Source of the DNA: Comamonadaceae bacterium
GTDB taxonomy: Bacteria; Pseudomonadota; Gammaproteobacteria; Burkholderiales; Burkholderiaceae
Assembly: GCA_947374535.1 (NCBI GenBank)
Contig: CANCCJ010000032.1
Location: forward strand, 1-27,375
Direction of reading: 5' to 3'
Length of the DNA: 27,375 nt
Shown here: positions 24,351-27,375 of the stretch, one piece after another
Position numbering within the stretch: position 1 is the first letter of the stretch
How the letters are laid out: the number at the start of each line of letters is the position of its first letter
Made by a program: the position numbers and the translations under genes
The notes under the pieces: model-generated
The model's database searches: none
Seen by the model: the letters and a program-made list of their open reading frames with translations, nothing else
What the model was told of the DNA's origin: nothing

Positions 24351-25312
24351 ACGATTTGCAAATGTTTCCAAATCGGTAATGCCGCCAACAGCCTCGGCCA
24401 AACCAATGCCCGCACATCAGGCACCACATAGGGGTAAGCCTCAAGCGCTTCCCCAAAGCTGTGCTGCCAACTGCTGGGGTCATCACGCAGCAAATGCAAG
24501 TTGCCTTGGTAGTGCGTGGCAAAGTAGCGCACCCACGCGTAGTCGTTGCTGACCACGGGCAGGCCGACAGCGCAGTATTCCAGCAGCTTGGTGGAGGTTT
24601 GTTGGTTGTAGGGCTCAAGGTCGCTGACGAGGTTCAGCCCCAGTCGTGCGCGGCGCAATTGGCGCGGCACATCCGCGTGCGGGACGCGTCCTGTGCAGGT
24701 CACAGAGGCAGGTAGCTGCGTGCGCAAGGTCTCTGGAATATCGCCCACCAACAGCAAGGTGCGACCGGCATCATGAATGGCCTGTAGCAAAGGCAAGAAG
24801 GGCTGCAAGCGGTTCATCTCGCCCAAGTAGACCAGGTCAAATTCGTTGGGGGGGATGTGTGCAGGGGCTTCGTCAGCGTAGGAGGGGTCTGGCAGCGCAG
24901 GGGCGGCGGCATCGAAAAAGATTTGCGCGACGCCCATGTCACGCAGGGCGTGGGGAACGCCGTCGTCAAAACCCAAACGCTCGCGCACCCAGCCGTTTTG
25001 AAAAAAACGGTAGTCGGGTTTGGGTTGTGTCCAGTGTTTGACAAAGTCTTTCAGCCAGGCATGGGGTGGTACTGAGGCAGAGGCGTATTCATGGATGTGA
25101 AACGCATGTTTCAAACGTCGCGCTTCTGCGCTGGGGACGCGTCCGCACATCCACCACACCACTTGCGCGTGAGCAGGAACCGAGGCGCTGGTGTCATGCA
25201 GCAAGGCTGAGTGACCCCGGGAAGTGATGAAGCTGACATACGCATCTAGCTCGGGCAAATAGGCCGGGCCATTGCGTACAAAGTGCACCTGCACGGTCGG
25301 CTTCGTCAGCAT
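24347..25312 (-). CDS. GT-B type glycosyltransferase (GT4-like), 321 aa
   Basis: A 321-residue protein. The C-terminal half has the donor-binding Rossmann pattern of GT4-like enzymes: FDLVYLGEMNRLQPFLPLLQAI, RTLLLVGDIPETL, TCTGRVPHADVPRQLRRARLGLNLV and YNQQTSTKLLEYCAVGLPVVSNDY. This includes the usual Glu in KLLEY. The N-terminal domain (VQVHFVRNGPAYLPELDAY to IHEYAS) is divergent, with few landmarks. Sugar donor and acceptor are unknown. It overlaps the upstream glycosyltransferase by seven bases and the downstream flippase by ATGA. Base composition appears richer in GC than the plus-strand operon. Confidence 0.8.
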   Translation of the reverse strand: MLTKPTVQVHFVRNGPAYLPELDAYVSFITSRGHSALLHDTSASVPAHAQVVWWMCGRVPSAEARRLKHAFHIHEYASASVPPHAWLKDFVKHWTQPKPDYRFFQNGWVRERLGFDDGVPHALRDMGVAQIFFDAAAPALPDPSYADEAPAHIPPNEFDLVYLGEMNRLQPFLPLLQAIHDAGRTLLLVGDIPETLRTQLPASVTCTGRVPHADVPRQLRRARLGLNLVSDLEPYNQQTSTKLLEYCAVGLPVVSNDYAWVRYFATHYQGNLHLLRDDPSSWQHSFGEALEAYPYVVPDVRALVWPRLLAALPIWKHLQIV

Positions 25313-26319
25313 GTGTGCAGTACCTCTTGCCAGTGGCCCACAAAACCATCCACATGGTGTCGCGCCACGATGCGGGCAATGTCATCACGTACCTGTTGCT
25401 CGGGTAAGCTGCGCACTGTCATGACGGCTTCTGCCAAAGCGACGGGGGCGTCGCCTCGGGCCAATAAGTAGGGCGCATCCAAGTCGTACAACTCACGCAT
25501 GGCCGGGATGGGTAGCGACACACAGGGCACGCCGCAGGCGAGCGACTCTAGCGCGGTCATGGGGCAGCCTTCGTAGCGCGAGGTGAGCAGCGTCATTTGC
25601 CATGGCTTGTACAGGCTCGTCCCGCTCGGGTGCTTGCCCAAGAAGTGCACGCGGCCTTGAACCATCAGGTCCATGCCGTCGTGAATCATTTTGCGGTGCA
25701 TAGGACCTTCACCCACGATGCCCAGCTGCGCTTCTTCTGGCAAATAGCGCAAGGTGTCTAGCAGTAGATGCGGACGTTTTTCTGAAGACAGGCGCCCCAC
25801 GTAACCCAACAACAAAGGTGCTAGGCCTTCGCCACCGTGGCCTGCATGCACATGGATGGCTTGGCCATCCGCCATGGGCGCAATGCCGTTGGGCACCACG
25901 ATGCAACGTTGTTGCTTGCCCAGATGGATCAAGCTGAGTAGCGAGTCTTGTGTGGTGCGCGACACACACACAAACTGGTTGACTTGTTTGTAGAGCAGCT
26001 TGAGCCACAACTTTTTTACAGCCGAGGTGTTGGCTTCTTGCAGCACCTCCATCAGAGGTCCATGCACCCAGCTGACCAGTGGTTTGCCGGTGATGGCTTT
26101 GAGTGCCGCCCCGCAATAGGTGGGGCCAAAGTTGTGCGTGGCCACGATCACGTCGTGATGCTTGGCAGCATTCACCAAGGTGGTCCAGGGTGTTTGTTGC
26201 CAAGGCAACGCGGTGACTTGCCAGGCTTGCACGCTGAGTGCGTCGGCCAATGTGCGCGTCATGGTGTGCACACCGCCCCAGGTGGGCTCATCGAGCAGCA
26301 GAATTCGGCGGGTACTCAA
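25306..26319 (-). CDS. GT4-family glycosyltransferase, 337 aa
   Basis: A retaining GT-B glycosyltransferase acting on cytoplasmic lipid-linked intermediates. The N-terminal domain has DEPTWGGVHTMTRTLADAL (the Gly-Gly loop seen after the first strand of this family), then SWVHGPLMEVLQ and CVSRTTQDSLL. The C-terminal domain has IVVPNGIAP, LLLGYVGRLSSEKRPHLLLDTL, LGIVGEGPMH, VHFLGKHP and the nucleotide-sugar motif SRYEGCPMTALESLACGVPCVSLP (EGCPMTALE is the EX7E-type region). Sugar specificity is not evident. It sits 33 bases after the phosphoglycosyl transferase gene on the same strand. Confidence 0.9.
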   Translation of the reverse strand: MSTRRILLLDEPTWGGVHTMTRTLADALSVQAWQVTALPWQQTPWTTLVNAAKHHDVIVATHNFGPTYCGAALKAITGKPLVSWVHGPLMEVLQEANTSAVKKLWLKLLYKQVNQFVCVSRTTQDSLLSLIHLGKQQRCIVVPNGIAPMADGQAIHVHAGHGGEGLAPLLLGYVGRLSSEKRPHLLLDTLRYLPEEAQLGIVGEGPMHRKMIHDGMDLMVQGRVHFLGKHPSGTSLYKPWQMTLLTSRYEGCPMTALESLACGVPCVSLPIPAMRELYDLDAPYLLARGDAPVALAEAVMTVRSLPEQQVRDDIARIVARHHVDGFVGHWQEVLHTC

Positions 26320-26352
26320 GGCGTTGTTCTCATGGACAGGGCTGCGAATGGC

Positions 26353-27375
26353 TTAGCGTGCGCCAAAACCGGTACACACAGTTTTGACAGTTTTGGCAGC
26401 AATCAACAAATCCAGCGCGAGTGAGTAATGGGCCACGTAATACAAGTCGTAGCTGAGTTTGATGCGCGTGGCGTCCACGCTGTCGGCATAACCTTGCTGC
26501 ACTTGGGCCCAGCCCGTGAGGCCCGGGCGCACCAAGTGGCGGTAGGGATAGCTGGGGATGGTGGCGGCAAAGTCGCGCACAAAAGCGGTTTGTTCGGGGC
26601 GAGGGCCAATCAGGCTCATGTGGCCCATGAGCACGTTGAAGAGTTGCGGCAATTCGTCCAAGCGCGTGCGGCGCAAGATGCGGCCCACACGCGTGATGCG
26701 GGGGTCTTCCGCTTGTGCAAAGTGCACCCCTGGCGCTTGCAAGCCGTGCACCATGCTGCGAAATTTCCAAAGCGTGAACACTTGGCCATCGCGGCCGACG
26801 CGGGACTGCGAGTACAGCGAGGGACCTTTGGAGTCCAAACGCACCGCCATGGCGACGCCCGCAGCAAGCGGCACCCACACGGGGGATAAGACGATGACGG
26901 TGATCACGTCTAGCCAACGCTTGGCGCGGTCATAGCCGGGGTCGTTGTCAATCTCCCAAAGCGAGTCTGTGGTGGTGGGCAGCATTTTGCGGCCACTGGT
27001 GAGTTCGGCCACCGCCTCCACGCTGTAGAGGCGCAGGTGCTGCATTTTCAACTCGCCCAACAAGCGTGTGCGCTCGTCGGTGCTGCGCACATGGCGGTCA
27101 AGCACCACGCCGTTGCATGCGGGCAGGGGGGCGCCGCTGTTGGGACTCCAAGCGATGAGCTGCACGGCTTGCGGGTCGAGTGTGTTGGGGGTCAAGCAGG
27201 CGGCCAACTGGGCGGGCACGTTGGGATCGATGTGAACCAACCGCAAGGCCCGGTGTTTGACGTGACGGTGGTAGCCCCACCACAGCCACAGCGTGGTGGC
27301 GGCATAGGCCCACACCACCGCCGCGCGTGAATACGGTTGCTGTAGCAATGCAAAGCCCAAAGGCATGAACACAAA
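26353..27375 (-). CDS. WcaJ-type polyprenyl glycosylphosphotransferase (N-terminus outside window)
   Basis: The frame stays open to the right edge, so the N-terminus is missing. About 340 residues are visible, against roughly 450-470 for the full family. An N-terminal domain with a hydrophobic segment and a divergent nucleotide-fold region (RLVHIDPNVP to LYSVEAVAELTSGRKMLP) is followed by the catalytic core. The core has a membrane helix at VITVIVLSPVWVPLAAGVAM, then SKGPSLYSQSRVG, TLWKFRSM, TRLDELPQLFNVL with the Asp-Glu pair, MSLIGPRPEQ and RPGLTGWAQVQQGYADSVD. It transfers a sugar-1-phosphate to undecaprenyl phosphate, starting the polymer of the minus-strand block. It is a separate type from the small enzyme at 15931-16500. 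Confidence 0.92.
   Translation of the reverse strand, partial: FVFMPLGFALLQQPYSRAAVVWAYAATTLWLWWGYHRHVKHRALRLVHIDPNVPAQLAACLTPNTLDPQAVQLIAWSPNSGAPLPACNGVVLDRHVRSTDERTRLLGELKMQHLRLYSVEAVAELTSGRKMLPTTTDSLWEIDNDPGYDRAKRWLDVITVIVLSPVWVPLAAGVAMAVRLDSKGPSLYSQSRVGRDGQVFTLWKFRSMVHGLQAPGVHFAQAEDPRITRVGRILRRTRLDELPQLFNVLMGHMSLIGPRPEQTAFVRDFAATIPSYPYRHLVRPGLTGWAQVQQGYADSVDATRIKLSYDLYYVAHYSLALDLLIAAKTVKTVCTGFGAR

Noticed and set aside
26330..26917. 195-residue open frame on the minus strand
   Set aside because: It overlaps the phosphoglycosyl transferase gene in another frame, is Arg/His/Pro-rich with no family landmarks, and the overlapping frame has clear catalytic motifs.

Overview
The window looks like a chromosomal segment of a betaproteobacterium of order Burkholderiales, probably Comamonadaceae-like. 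This rests on protein sequence style, moderate GC and gene content; no rRNA or other taxonomic marker is present. Nearly every base is coding. The longest gap between genes is about 150 bases, and no tRNA, rRNA, CRISPR array or intact insertion sequence was seen.

Layout: (1) 1-207, the C-terminal tail of a tyrosine recombinase cut by the left edge. (2) 195-2389, minus strand, a two-gene PAPS module: an APS kinase fused to a degenerate remnant of the CysN GTPase, then cysQ. (3) 2456-9274, plus strand, a tightly coupled operon: a 228-aa protein that looks like the guide-RNA-binding half of a TnpB (IS605 OrfB) without its RuvC nuclease, then two different type I secretion ABC half-transporters, a HlyD-type adaptor and a TolC-type outer-membrane channel. 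(4) 9282-11904, two divergent genes: an unrecognised Thr/Ser/Ala/Pro-rich protein (minus) and a DUF4214-like/RTX protein (plus), the obvious candidate cargo of the secretion system. (5) 12051-23136, plus strand, a Wzx/Wzy-type polysaccharide operon: UppS, flippase, WbbL-like glycosyltransferase, WbpV/WreQ-like reductase/epimerase, small phosphoglycosyl transferase, WbpM-like dehydratase, polymerase/ligase and rmlBDAC. (6) 23145-27375, minus strand, a second polysaccharide block facing the first: WcaJ-type phosphoglycosyl transferase (cut by the right edge), two glycosyltransferases and a second flippase-like protein.

How they fit: the dehydratase, reductase and small phosphoglycosyl transferase could start a glycan on undecaprenyl phosphate with a 6-deoxy-HexNAc-1-phosphate (QuiNAc or FucNAc type). 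rmlBDAC would supply dTDP-L-rhamnose to the WbbL-like transferase, and the flippase and polymerase/ligase would export and join the units. The extra UppS may boost lipid carrier. The secretion operon probably exports the RTX protein. A sigma-54 type -24/-12 element with 10-base spacing lies in front of the RTX gene (near-perfect match), in front of the Thr-rich gene (partial) and in front of uppS (partial), hinting at shared RpoN control.

Most worth following up: the RuvC-less TnpB-derived protein translationally coupled to a type I secretion system, the GTPase-dead CysN remnant on CysC, and the sigma-54 elements, one of which predicts a leaderless RTX mRNA.
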